64,000 bases of DNA, taken from NCBI RefSeq assembly GCF_000205165.1, contig NZ_GL883879.1:1-64000 (forward strand), read 5' to 3'. Source of the stretch: Paraprevotella xylaniphila YIT 11841 (GTDB lineage: Bacteria > Bacteroidota > Bacteroidia > Bacteroidales > Bacteroidaceae). The notes below the pieces were generated by a model that did not search any database, was not told the DNA's origin, and saw only the letters and a list, made by a program, of their open reading frames with translations. The translations under genes were made by a program, and so were the position numbers. How positions within the stretch are numbered: position 1 is the first letter of the stretch; each line of letters starts with the position of its first letter. Below, piece by piece: positions 37,113-45,261 of the stretch.

Positions 37113-38390
37113 ATGAAAAAGCTAAGTTATTTATGGATGTTACTTCTGGCTTTAATGGTGGGAGTAAGTTTTGTGTCTTGCGACGATGACGATGAAGGTG
37201 ATGTGGGAGCACCTAAAGAGTTGTTGGGTACATGGTTGTGGTATGGAGATGAAATTACATTTAATGCTAACGGAAGTGGCGTGATAGTGGAGGAAGGTGA
37301 ACGGTATCCGTTTTCGTTCACTTATGATGCGGCTTCTAAGACCGTGACCGTTTCGGCCGATGGCGAAGTGATGCGTTGGACGATTGTTTCTATCTCAGAT
37401 ACTAAAATGGTGGCTGTGGATGAGGATGGTTATGAAGAGGTGTTTTTGCGTCCCGGGACTTCTGGCGGTGAAGGCGAAGGAGGCGGTGACATCCCTCAGT
37501 CTGCTCCCGAATATGACACTTCTGCTCCTGTCGATTTGCCCGATGCTGCACGTTATGCGGACGTGAGCGGAAAGTATGAAATCAATACCTCTGAAATTCC
37601 TTACCGTTCTATCGAACTGACAGCTGACGGGCAATATGTGGCGATAAAGGCTGCCGCCTATCCTTATGGCGTGAAAGCTGCGGCACGCAAGGCTACGAAA
37701 GTGGCCGGTTTGTTCAATCGCCGTCCTGTGTTCAGCCGCAATATTGAGAACACGATGTTGATAGCAGGGCGTTTTGAACAAGTTATTGAAAATGAATACA
37801 GTTTGGAAGGGCTTGGTACATTGGTTGTGGAAGGACGGGACGGAAACGGTAATATCACAGCTTTTAAAATGATAGGCTATGATGGAGTGGAGACCGAGGT
37901 TCCTGTACAAAAGGCTGTGAACGTGGACGATGAGTTGACGGGAAATTCCGGAAATCTTTGCCGTATGTGGACGGCCGTGGAAGAACGTGCACAGTATTAT
38001 ATGGAAAAGGTGAATGTATATGATGCCATCTATCGTGTGGATGCCGACCAAGTGACTACCTATGTGAACAGTTACGGCATAGATTGGGCGGAAGAAGACA
38101 TCTTCGACGTGGGAAGTGAAGCCATGGAACGTGTGCTGTTCTCGCAAGCAGGTACTTACTTGCAATTTTTCCGCGATGGTTCTGTGGAGCTTTCCTATTG
38201 GAGATGGGAGGACAAGGCCAATGGTGTCATTTATGCTTATGACTTTGGTGAGGAATATGACGGAGCAACTGCCACTGCCGTTTTCTATGGGAATCGTGTC
38301 AATGTGTTGGAAAGTTTCTCCGACTATTCGGAAGAAGATGATTTGTTGATGCGGTCTATCTACACTACGGTGCTCGAAGCTGCTTATTGA
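37113..38390 (+). CDS. Surface lipoprotein of unknown function, probably phase-variable
   Basis: A 425-aa lipoprotein. The signal peptide ends in a lipobox with Cys23 (SFVSC) followed by DDDDEGD, an acidic tract like the surface-export signal of Bacteroidota lipoproteins. Residues about 35-110 look like a small lipocalin-type beta domain (LLGTWLWYGDEITFNANGSG, FSFTYDAASKTVTV). A Gly/Glu linker (about 112-128) precedes a second beta-rich domain of about 290 residues that I cannot assign. The ATG follows an AT-rich leader about 30 nt after the right repeat of invertible element 1, which I infer controls it. A strong terminator follows. Confidence 0.8.
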   Translation: MKKLSYLWMLLLALMVGVSFVSCDDDDEGDVGAPKELLGTWLWYGDEITFNANGSGVIVEEGERYPFSFTYDAASKTVTVSADGEVMRWTIVSISDTKMVAVDEDGYEEVFLRPGTSGGEGEGGGDIPQSAPEYDTSAPVDLPDAARYADVSGKYEINTSEIPYRSIELTADGQYVAIKAAAYPYGVKAAARKATKVAGLFNRRPVFSRNIENTMLIAGRFEQVIENEYSLEGLGTLVVEGRDGNGNITAFKMIGYDGVETEVPVQKAVNVDDELTGNSGNLCRMWTAVEERAQYYMEKVNVYDAIYRVDADQVTTYVNSYGIDWAEEDIFDVGSEAMERVLFSQAGTYLQFFRDGSVELSYWRWEDKANGVIYAYDFGEEYDGATATAVFYGNRVNVLESFSDYSEEDDLLMRSIYTTVLEAAY

Positions 38391-38418
38391 TTTTGATAGA
38401 GGTGTTAAGATAATAAAA

Positions 38419-38458
38419 GCCGTTTTAGCTATTTTTTTATGCTAAAACGGCATTTTTT
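38419..38458 (+). terminator. Terminator of the lipoprotein gene at 37113
   Basis: GCCGTTTTAGC (38419-38429) pairs perfectly with GCTAAAACGGC (38441-38451), followed by ATTTTTTAT. Confidence 0.92.
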
Positions 38459-38503
38459 ATTTTGAAGATTAGAGCATTGGGGCTTTATTATGTCGTTGGT
38501 TTG

Positions 38504-38693
38504 TCTCTTCGTAAGAGATAAACTGACAGGACAAAGTTATGCTAATAACTTGAAAAATACAAGAATAACGAAGATAAATATAGTAGAGGTTACAAACAAA
38601 TTCAGTACTTTGTCAAGAGTCTGACATAAAACAGATTTGTATCTCTATATTGTATAGCTTATTACTCTCGTCAGTTTATCTCTTACGAAGAGA
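38504..38693. promoter_or_regulatory. Putative invertible promoter 2 (OFF orientation)
   Basis: A 24-bp perfect inverted repeat (38504-38527 and 38670-38693; right copy starts GTCAGTTTATCTCTT) encloses exactly 142 bp, the same as element 1. The left copy lies in a hairpin of 15 pairs (38495-38527, three G-T, loop CGT). The -7 box at 38532-38539 (minus strand) sits 4 bp from the left repeat, again as in element 1, with TTG of a -33 element 20 bp upstream (38560-38562). It reads to the left, away from the leucine-rich-repeat gene at 38720; inversion would turn it toward that gene. The promoter match is better than in element 1. Confidence 0.78.
38532..38562 (-). promoter_or_regulatory. Promoter inside invertible element 2
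   Basis: Minus strand: TTG at 38562-38560, 20-nt spacer, TAACTTTG at 38539-38532. Spacing and boxes fit the Bacteroidota consensus. Confidence 0.65.
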
Positions 38694-38719
38694 GCAATGT
38701 GTAATTAAAAAAATAAGTT

Positions 38720-41113
38720 ATGAAAAGAGTTACTTTTTTATGGTTGTGGGTTTGTGCCCTTTTGTGGGGCGCAGGCGTGCAGGTTTGGGGCGCACCGGTC
38801 ACTTTTGTGGTGGATGGTTATAAGTATATCGTCCGTAGCGGAGAAAGCCAACGGGTTACTTTGTCAGCCATTCCCCGTGGGGTGAAGGATATAGTCATTC
38901 CTTCCTCTGTGCAGCATGAGGGTGTGGACTACAGCGTGGTGTGGATTGGTGGGGATGCCATCATCGCTTCATCCATCCATTCGCTTTCGATTCCGGCCAC
39001 GGTGGAAGGTTTCAGTGATGAAAAGTATGCTTTCGACGATTGCGACCAGTTGGAGAAAGTGACGGTGGATCCAAGTTCCGAATTCTTCTTTTCGCAGGAC
39101 GGATGCCTTTACAGTAAGACATTGCCGAAGAGATGCCTTGTCATTCCGCGCATGGTGAAAGGCACGGTGGTCGTTCCGGACGATGCGGTGGGAGGAGAAC
39201 GTCCTTCATTGTATTTGGAGGATAAGCCCAATATCGAGGGTATTGTGTTTCCGGCCGGTTTGGTTAATCTGACAGTGAAGGACTGCCCGTCTTTGGTTTC
39301 CGCAACGTTCCCGGCTTCGGCAGAAGGTATTTCCATTGACGGTTGCCCGTCTTTGGCCAAGTTAGAGATGTCCGGCAAGAGTGAACGTTATGAAGTAGAA
39401 GACAATGTGCTGTACGGATGGTATACAGAATGGAATTCTGATGTGAGGTTGCGTGAAATCGTTTTTCTCAGTGTGGACAAGACATCTTATACGATGCCGG
39501 CGGATGCAAGGTTGACATCGTCTTATCAAGCTGCGCAGTTTGCCGCTATGGAGAATTTGGTTTCTTTGTCTGTCGCAGCGGGAAATGCCGAATATGTTTC
39601 AGAGGACAATGCCATTTATTCACGTGAGCCTTTTAATGGGGAAAGGAGCTTGGTGGATTTGGCCGGTGGATTGACATCATTCCACATACCGGCGGATGTC
39701 GCTGATGTGGCGCATGTTGAGATTCCTTCGGATGATTATAATTTTGAAGATCGTGTTGTGCCGGTATTCGGCATGTTGAAGAAGTTGGAAAAACTGACTG
39801 TGGCCGAAGGAAACAAGCACTTTGCGGCTTCCGGCAATGTGTTGCTCCAAAAGGCGGACGAAGCCATAGGCGGAGGAGAAGAAGGTTGGGTGGCCATGTT
39901 GGTGGCACCGGCCTTGACCGGCAAGGTTGTGCTGCCTGACGATGTTGTCAAGGTGGACGGTATGGCTTTCTATGGCTCGTTGATTTCTTCAGTGACCATT
40001 CCCGACGGGGTAATGGTGTCTTACGGTGCGTTCGGCAACAGCAAGCAGTTGACGGAGGTTATCTTTAAAGGGAGTGCGTCGGCCGAAAGTTCCGCTTTCG
40101 TGGGGACACCGTGGTTGGAAAACCATGAGCCTGGCGTTATTTATGCCGGAACGACGGCCATTGGCTTGGCAGGCGACTTGGCGGAAATCACCATCAAGCC
40201 GGGTACAAAGACCATCGGCAAAGAGGCGTTCACTCCGTTCGACCGTCCCACATCTTTGGTCAAGGTGGTTCTGCCCGATGGTTTGGAGACGATAGAATCC
40301 TATGCTTTCGCCAATTGTGATAAGTTGAAGGAAATCAACCTGCCGGCTTCGTTGAAAACTGTGGTTGGCAACGCTTTTGATTATTGTACGGCCTTGTCCG
40401 GTTTGACATTGGAAGAAGGTATCACTTTCTTGCCGGATGTTTTTGCAGACCTGCCCGTCAAGAAGGTTTATGTGCCTGCATCTGTCGGTGATTGGGAAGC
40501 TTCCGGTTTTGGATATTATGTAGAAGCCTTTGAGGTGTCGCCCGACAATCCTTACTACAAGTCGGTGGATGGTATTGTGTATGCCAAAGACCTCGCTACG
40601 GTGTATATGGTACCTCCGGCCAAGACGAGGGTAAGGATAGAAGAGGGGGTGAAGTATATCGGCGAGCCGGATGAATGGGCGCGCATGCGCAGCGCGGATA
40701 TCACTGTGCCTGAGATTTATTTTGGCGACAGGATAGAGTCTATTTCATTGCCTTCAACCCTTGAGGCGGTTTATGGTTATGGCATGTTCTCTTATTGCAG
40801 GCTGAAAGAGTGCCGGGTTTATAATCCCTCTCCCATAGTATTGGAGGAAAATACATTCCCGTACGACTTGTCCGGAGTGACGCTTTATGTTCCGGAAGGC
40901 AGTCTGGAAGCTTATAAGAATGCCGTGGAATGGTCGCGTTTCGGGCATATTGAAGAGTTCGACGCTTCTGCCATCAACGGTTTGCCGGCAGCTCAAGAGG
41001 TGAAAGAAGTAGGCCGCTATACGTTGGACGGTCGCAAGATTACGCAGCCGGAGCGTGGCATCAACCTGATTAAGATGAGCGATGGTACAACTCGTAAGGT
41101 AGTGGTAGACTGA
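38720..41113 (+). CDS. BspA-type leucine-rich repeat surface protein, probably phase-variable
   Basis: A 797-aa secreted protein with a signal peptide (1-24, VQVWGAP) and a long array of BspA-like (LRR_5) repeats: units such as LVKVVLPDGLETIESYAFANCDKLKEINLPASLKTV recur with spacing of about 22-25 residues from 60 to 740. It ends in a C-terminal module (GRYTLDGRKITQPERGIN... KVVVD) resembling type IX secretion/anchoring tails of Bacteroidales. BspA-type proteins bind host fibronectin or fibrinogen, or other bacteria; the ligand here is unknown. The ATG lies 26 nt after the right repeat of invertible element 2, the inferred on/off switch. Confidence 0.92.
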   Translation: MKRVTFLWLWVCALLWGAGVQVWGAPVTFVVDGYKYIVRSGESQRVTLSAIPRGVKDIVIPSSVQHEGVDYSVVWIGGDAIIASSIHSLSIPATVEGFSDEKYAFDDCDQLEKVTVDPSSEFFFSQDGCLYSKTLPKRCLVIPRMVKGTVVVPDDAVGGERPSLYLEDKPNIEGIVFPAGLVNLTVKDCPSLVSATFPASAEGISIDGCPSLAKLEMSGKSERYEVEDNVLYGWYTEWNSDVRLREIVFLSVDKTSYTMPADARLTSSYQAAQFAAMENLVSLSVAAGNAEYVSEDNAIYSREPFNGERSLVDLAGGLTSFHIPADVADVAHVEIPSDDYNFEDRVVPVFGMLKKLEKLTVAEGNKHFAASGNVLLQKADEAIGGGEEGWVAMLVAPALTGKVVLPDDVVKVDGMAFYGSLISSVTIPDGVMVSYGAFGNSKQLTEVIFKGSASAESSAFVGTPWLENHEPGVIYAGTTAIGLAGDLAEITIKPGTKTIGKEAFTPFDRPTSLVKVVLPDGLETIESYAFANCDKLKEINLPASLKTVVGNAFDYCTALSGLTLEEGITFLPDVFADLPVKKVYVPASVGDWEASGFGYYVEAFEVSPDNPYYKSVDGIVYAKDLATVYMVPPAKTRVRIEEGVKYIGEPDEWARMRSADITVPEIYFGDRIESISLPSTLEAVYGYGMFSYCRLKECRVYNPSPIVLEENTFPYDLSGVTLYVPEGSLEAYKNAVEWSRFGHIEEFDASAINGLPAAQEVKEVGRYTLDGRKITQPERGINLIKMSDGTTRKVVVD

Positions 41114-41130
41114 TTGCTTGCAGATAGAAA

Positions 41131-41171
41131 CAAAAGAATCCGCTTTGACTATGTCGAAGCGGATTCTTTTG
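41131..41171. terminator. Bidirectional terminator between the LRR gene and gyrB
   Basis: CAAAAGAATCCGCTT (41131-41145) pairs perfectly with AAGCGGATTCTTTTG (41157-41171); T-rich ends on both strands serve the two convergent genes. Confidence 0.9.
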
Positions 41172-41209
41172 TTTTATATGGCAGGGGGCTTTTCATTGCC
41201 CGTCCATGT

Positions 41210-43177
41210 TTATGCGTCGATATTGGCGTAAGTGGCGTTCTGTTCGATAAACTCACGGCGCGGTCCGACATCTTCGCCCATCAGCATGGAGAACACGTAA
41301 TCGGCTCCGGCTGCGTCTTCGATGGTGACCTGCTTCAGCAGGCGTGTTTCGGGGTTCATGGTAGTTTCCCATAACTGTTCCGGATTCATTTCTCCTAAAC
41401 CTTTGTAGCGTTGGGTTGTCATGCCTTGTTCGGAACCGTTGTTATATTGTTGCATGAAACGCAGGCGGTCGGCTTCCGTATAGCAATACTCTTCGATTTT
41501 ACCCTTCTTGCAACGATAAAGCGGAGGAGTGGCGATATACAAGTGGCCTTTCTGGATGAGTTCGGGCATGTAGCGGTAGAAGAGCGTCATCAGCAGTGTG
41601 TCAATGTGGGAACCATCGACATCGGCATCGGTCATGATGATTACTTTGTAATAGCGTAGCTTTTCATAATTGGCTTCCTTGCTGTCTTCGCCCAAGCCGA
41701 AACGTACGCCCAAAGCCTGTATGATGTTGTTCACTTCTTCATGTTCGAAAGCCTTGTGCCACATGACACGCTCCACGTTGAATATCTTACCGCGGATGGG
41801 GAGGATGGCCTGATATTGACGGCTGCGCCCTTGCTTGGCAGAGCCGCCGGCCGAATCACCCTCGACGATGAACAGTTCGCAGTTGGCTGCATCCTTGTCC
41901 GAACAGTCGGCCAACTTGCCCGGCATACCGCCGCCCGACATCGGACTCTTGCGCTGTACGCTTTCACGGGCCTTGCGGGCGGCCACACGTGCTGTCGCAG
42001 CCAGGATGACTTTGTCCACAATCAGTTTGGCTTCTTTTGGATGTTCCTCCAAATAATAACTTAAGGCTTCGCCTACGGCTTGCTGTACGGCACCGGCTAC
42101 TTCGCTGTTACCCAATTTGGTTTTGGTCTGTCCTTCAAACTGCGGTTCGGCCACTTTGATGGAAATGACGGCGGTAAGTCCTTCGCGGAAGTCCTCGCCG
42201 GAAATTTCCACCTTGTTCTTCTCTAGCTTTTCCAATTCCTTGGCGTATTCGTCTTCAGCGTATTTCTTCAGCGTACGGGTCAGTGCCGTGCGGAAGCCGG
42301 CCAAGTGCGTACCGCCTTCTATGGTATTGATGTTGTTGACGTAGGAGTGGATATTTTCCGTATAACCGTTGTTGTACATGATGGCTACTTCGATAGGAAC
42401 CCCTTGCTTTTCCGTGTTCAGGTATATCACGTCGTTGAACAGGTGGATACGGCTGGAATCAATGTAGCGCACGAATTCTTTCAGGCCGTCCTTGCTGTGG
42501 AATGTCTCGCTGCGCGGCACACCGTTCTCGTCCTTTTCGCGCATATCGGTCAGGATAATGGTGATACCGGCATTCAGGAATGCCAGTTCGCGCATACGGT
42601 TGGCCAGAATCTCATATTTGTAAGTGGTCGTGATGAAGATGCTGCTGTCCGGCCAGAACTGTTGGCGTGTGCCCCGAAGTTCGGTTTCGCCTACGACCTT
42701 GACCGGATAAAGCGGCTTGCCGCATTCGTATTCTTGTTGGTAAATCTTGCCTTCCCGGAAGACTTGCGAAAGCATGTGGGTAGAAAGGGCGTTTACGCAA
42801 GACACACCGACACCATGAAGACCTCCGGACACCTTATAGGAACCCTTGTCGAACTTGCCACCCGCATGAAGTACGGTCATTACGACTTCCAATGCGGACT
42901 TGTGCTCTTTTTCATGCATGTCTACCGGAATACCGCGGCCGTTGTCTTGTACGGTGATGGAGTTGTCTTCATTGATAGTGACTTCTATGTGAGTACAATA
43001 GCCGGCAAGTGCTTCGTCGATGGAGTTATCCACGGTTTCATAAACCAAGTGGTGCAAACCTTTCTCGCTGATGTCTCCGATATACATCGCCGGACGTTTG
43101 CGTACGGCTTCCAGTCCTTCCAACACCTGAATGCTGCTGGCCGAATAATTTGTGCCTTTTATTTCTTCTTCTGACAT
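41210..43177 (-). CDS. gyrB: DNA gyrase subunit B
   Basis: A 655-aa type IIA topoisomerase ATPase subunit. It shows the GHKL ATPase motifs (ETVDNSIDEALAG, VQDNGRGIPVD, GGLHGVGVSCVNAL), the transducer domain, and the TOPRIM segment (ELFIVEGDSAGGSAKQGR, later MTDADVDGSHI). The C-terminal AGADYVFSMLMGEDVGPRREFIEQNA fits GyrB rather than ParE. The start is the ATG at 43177 (MSEEEIKGTNYSA); an upstream in-frame ATG at 43207 falls on the -7 box region and is unlikely. Monocistronic on the minus strand; gyrA is not nearby. Confidence 0.97.
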   Translation of the reverse strand: MSEEEIKGTNYSASSIQVLEGLEAVRKRPAMYIGDISEKGLHHLVYETVDNSIDEALAGYCTHIEVTINEDNSITVQDNGRGIPVDMHEKEHKSALEVVMTVLHAGGKFDKGSYKVSGGLHGVGVSCVNALSTHMLSQVFREGKIYQQEYECGKPLYPVKVVGETELRGTRQQFWPDSSIFITTTYKYEILANRMRELAFLNAGITIILTDMREKDENGVPRSETFHSKDGLKEFVRYIDSSRIHLFNDVIYLNTEKQGVPIEVAIMYNNGYTENIHSYVNNINTIEGGTHLAGFRTALTRTLKKYAEDEYAKELEKLEKNKVEISGEDFREGLTAVISIKVAEPQFEGQTKTKLGNSEVAGAVQQAVGEALSYYLEEHPKEAKLIVDKVILAATARVAARKARESVQRKSPMSGGGMPGKLADCSDKDAANCELFIVEGDSAGGSAKQGRSRQYQAILPIRGKIFNVERVMWHKAFEHEEVNNIIQALGVRFGLGEDSKEANYEKLRYYKVIIMTDADVDGSHIDTLLMTLFYRYMPELIQKGHLYIATPPLYRCKKGKIEEYCYTEADRLRFMQQYNNGSEQGMTTQRYKGLGEMNPEQLWETTMNPETRLLKQVTIEDAAGADYVFSMLMGEDVGPRREFIEQNATYANIDA

Positions 43178-43204
43178 AGTTTTAATTCGTTCATATTTAA
43201 CGCA

Positions 43205-43212
43205 CAAATATA
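43205..43212 (-). promoter_or_regulatory. -7 box for gyrB
   Basis: Minus strand TATATTTG matches TAnnTTTG, 27 nt upstream of the chosen gyrB start, which also argues against the longer frame. Confidence 0.55.
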
Positions 43213-43306
43213 CGCAAAAACTTTGAAAGGGGAAAGGAAAAAGGAGGGTTTTGCCCTTTATGTAACCGTGAAAATCCTGTGGGTTTGTCGTGTTTAGACG
43301 AGGATG

Positions 43307-43338
43307 TTTGCTTGCGTCGGCCGAAAAGTGTAATTTTG
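43307..43338 (+). promoter_or_regulatory. Promoter of the PnuC-type transporter gene
   Basis: TTTG (43307-43310), 20-nt spacer, TAATTTTG (43331-43338): a consensus Bacteroidota promoter. The leader to the ATG at 43398 is about 50 nt, too short for a thiamine pyrophosphate riboswitch, and none of its conserved boxes is visible. Confidence 0.75.
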
Positions 43339-43397
43339 CCGTTTAAAGAAGTTGCCGGGTCATGATGTCGGTTTTTTAATAATTGGAAAAAGAGGTG

Positions 43398-43976
43398 ATG
43401 GGTAATTGTCTGGAGATAGCCGGTACCTGTGTCGGTCTGATTTATCTTTGGCTAGAGTATAAAGCTAGCATTTATTTGTGGATAGTAGGTGTAGTCATGC
43501 CGGCCATCTATATTTTCGTGTATTATGAAGCAGGGTTATACGCAGATTTTGCTATCAATGTTTATTATCTGTTGGCGGCTGCGTACGGATGGTTGAGTTG
43601 GAAATACGGGTGGGGCGGAAAGGAGGACGCTGTTTCTGCTCTGCCGATAACCCATACTCCTCCCCGGATTTATGTGCCTCTGTTCTCGGTCTTTGTGGTC
43701 ACTTTGGTATTGATTGCCTGGATCTTAACAGAGTTTACCAATAGTGACGTGCCTTGGTCGGACAGTTTTACGACGGCTTTGAGTATCGTGGGAATATGGA
43801 TGCTGGCCCGTAAATACGTAGAGCAGTGGTTGGTGTGGATTATAGTCGATGTGGTTTGCTGTGGATTGTATGTTTATAAAGAACTTTATTTTACGGCCGG
43901 ACTGTACGGCCTTTATGCCCTAATTGCTATCGGAGGATATAAGAAATGGATACGAATGATGGAAGAGGAGAAATGA
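43398..43976 (+). CDS. PnuC-family vitamin transporter, probably for thiamine (PnuT-like)
   Basis: A 192-aa membrane protein with about seven helices, of the PnuC facilitator family (EIAGTCVGLIYLWLEYK, Trp-rich AAYGWLSWKYGW, and the C-terminal VGIWMLARKYVEQWLVWIIVDVV). PnuC proteins pass vitamins such as nicotinamide riboside down their gradient and rely on a cytoplasmic kinase to trap them. The next gene, translationally coupled, is thiamine pyrophosphokinase, so thiamine is the likely cargo. I prefer the ATG at 43398, after AAAAAGAGG, over the TTG at 43383. Confidence 0.88.
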   Translation: MGNCLEIAGTCVGLIYLWLEYKASIYLWIVGVVMPAIYIFVYYEAGLYADFAINVYYLLAAAYGWLSWKYGWGGKEDAVSALPITHTPPRIYVPLFSVFVVTLVLIAWILTEFTNSDVPWSDSFTTALSIVGIWMLARKYVEQWLVWIIVDVVCCGLYVYKELYFTAGLYGLYALIAIGGYKKWIRMMEEEK

Positions 43977-44614
43977 GACGGGTCGGTTGGGATTTTGTGC
44001 CGGAAGCGGTGGTCGTGGGGAATGGGGAGTTTCCCGTGTCGGCTTTGCCGTTGAGGATACTGGATACAGCTCCTTTTACGGTATGTTGTGACGGGGCGGC
44101 CGACCGTTGTTTAGAGTCGGGACGCGTGCCGGACAGGATTGTAGGGGATGGAGATTCGTTGAGCGTGGAAAACCAGAAAAGATATGCGGGTATTATCCGG
44201 TATAATCCGGACCAAGAGACAAACGACCAGACCAAAGCTGTGAGCTATCTGTTGGAAAAAGGATTTCGTCGGATTGCCATTGTCGGTGCCACGGGGCGTA
44301 GGGAAGATCATACTTTGGGGAATATCAGCCTGTTGATGGAATATATGCGGATGGGAGCGGAAGTACGTATGTATACGGATTATGGTTTTTTCGTACCGGT
44401 GAAAGGGGATTGCCGTTTCTTCTGTTGCAAGGGAGTACAGGTTTCGATTTTTGCTTTCGGCACGCGAGGCTTGCGTGGGGAAGGTCTGGCTTATCCTTTG
44501 CGCGATTTTGCCAACTGGTGGCAAGGGACGTTGAACGAGGCGACCGGTGAAGAGTTCGTGATACGTGGGGAGGGGGAGTATTTAGTGTTCATCAATATGC
44601 CGACGGTTTCTTAG
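43973..44614 (+). CDS. Thiamine pyrophosphokinase
   Basis: A 213-aa enzyme that makes thiamine pyrophosphate from thiamine and ATP. Motifs: CCDGAADRCL and DRIVGDGDSL for the catalytic N-terminal domain, NDQTKAV and GATGRREDHTLGNISLL for the active-site loops; the C-terminal beta domain binds thiamine. I choose the ATG at 43973, which overlaps the transporter stop (ATGA) and follows GGAAGAGGAG; an ATG at 43946 would add nine residues. Pairing with PnuC indicates thiamine salvage: uptake and trapping in two genes. Confidence 0.93.
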   Translation: MRRVGWDFVPEAVVVGNGEFPVSALPLRILDTAPFTVCCDGAADRCLESGRVPDRIVGDGDSLSVENQKRYAGIIRYNPDQETNDQTKAVSYLLEKGFRRIAIVGATGRREDHTLGNISLLMEYMRMGAEVRMYTDYGFFVPVKGDCRFFCCKGVQVSIFAFGTRGLRGEGLAYPLRDFANWWQGTLNEATGEEFVIRGEGEYLVFINMPTVS

Positions 44615-44646
44615 GGACAGTTTGCCCAATGGGTACAGATACAAAA

Positions 44647-44674
44647 AAAGAGTTGAAGAAACTTCAACTCTTTC
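44647..44674 (-). terminator. Terminator of rpsT (and of the thiamine gene pair)
   Basis: AAGAGTTGAAG pairs with CTTCAACTCTT over a 3-nt loop; on the minus strand a T run follows, a strong intrinsic terminator for rpsT. On the plus strand it is a weaker one. Confidence 0.9.
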
Positions 44675-44695
44675 CTATATATGATACTATCGGAA

Positions 44696-44950
44696 TTATC
44701 CCAATTTGTTGATGTAAATGGCCAATTTAGATTTCAAATTGGCAGCTTTATTCTTGTGTATGATGTTTACTTTAGCCAATTTGTCTAACATCTTTTGTAC
44801 ACTGGGATACATCGCTGTAGCCTCAGCCTTGTCTGTCGTAGCACGAAGCTTACGAACAGCATTACGCATGGTCTTCGCGTAATATCTATTGTGGAGTCTT
44901 CTTTTTTCCTCCTGCCGTATTCTTTTTAATGATGATTTATGGTTTGCCAT
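44696..44950 (-). CDS. rpsT: Small ribosomal subunit protein bS20
   Basis: An 84-aa basic protein ([18 protein letters not shown]) with the S20 pattern: three helices rich in Arg and Lys and the C-terminal [20 protein letters not shown]. It binds 16S rRNA in the body of the 30S subunit. It lies just downstream of tRNA-Glu on the same strand, with 30 nt between, and may share its transcript. Confidence 0.98.
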   Translation of the reverse strand: MANHKSSLKRIRQEEKRRLHNRYYAKTMRNAVRKLRATTDKAEATAMYPSVQKMLDKLAKVNIIHKNKAANLKSKLAIYINKLG

Positions 44951-44980
44951 CTTTACGTTTAAATAATTCGTTCAACTTAG

Positions 44981-45052
44981 TAGTCCCTAGGAGAGTCGAA
45001 CTCCTCTTTAGAGAATGAAAATCTCTCGTCCTAACCGATAGACGAAGGGACC
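44981..45052 (-). tRNA. tRNA-Glu (anticodon TTC)
   Basis: Cloverleaf on the minus strand: acceptor GGTCCCT/AGGGACT (first pair G-T), D-arm GTCT...GGAC, anticodon stem AGAGA/TCTCT with loop TTTTCAT (anticodon TTC), and T-arm AGGAG-TTCGACT-CTCCT. CCA is not encoded. It is followed by rpsT on the same strand. Confidence 0.93.
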
Positions 45053-45261
45053 AACGCGATTTGAGCTTTCGCTCTTTTGCTTTCTGAAACCGTTTTCAAG
45101 TCATTTGCAGACTACCGTTCTCATTTGCGATGCAAAGGTATGGCTTTTCTTTGAACCGACAAAATAAATCGAGGAAAATCTTTCAAAAAAATGTGTTTTT
45201 GGTGATTTTTTCCCGTATTTCGGTCGTTTTTCCTAATTTTAGTCCCCAAAAATGGAGATTT

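Noticed and set aside
43213-43397. Thiamine pyrophosphate riboswitch before the PnuC/thiamine kinase pair
   Set aside because: None of the conserved TPP-box sequences is present and the leader after the mapped promoter is only about 50 nt.
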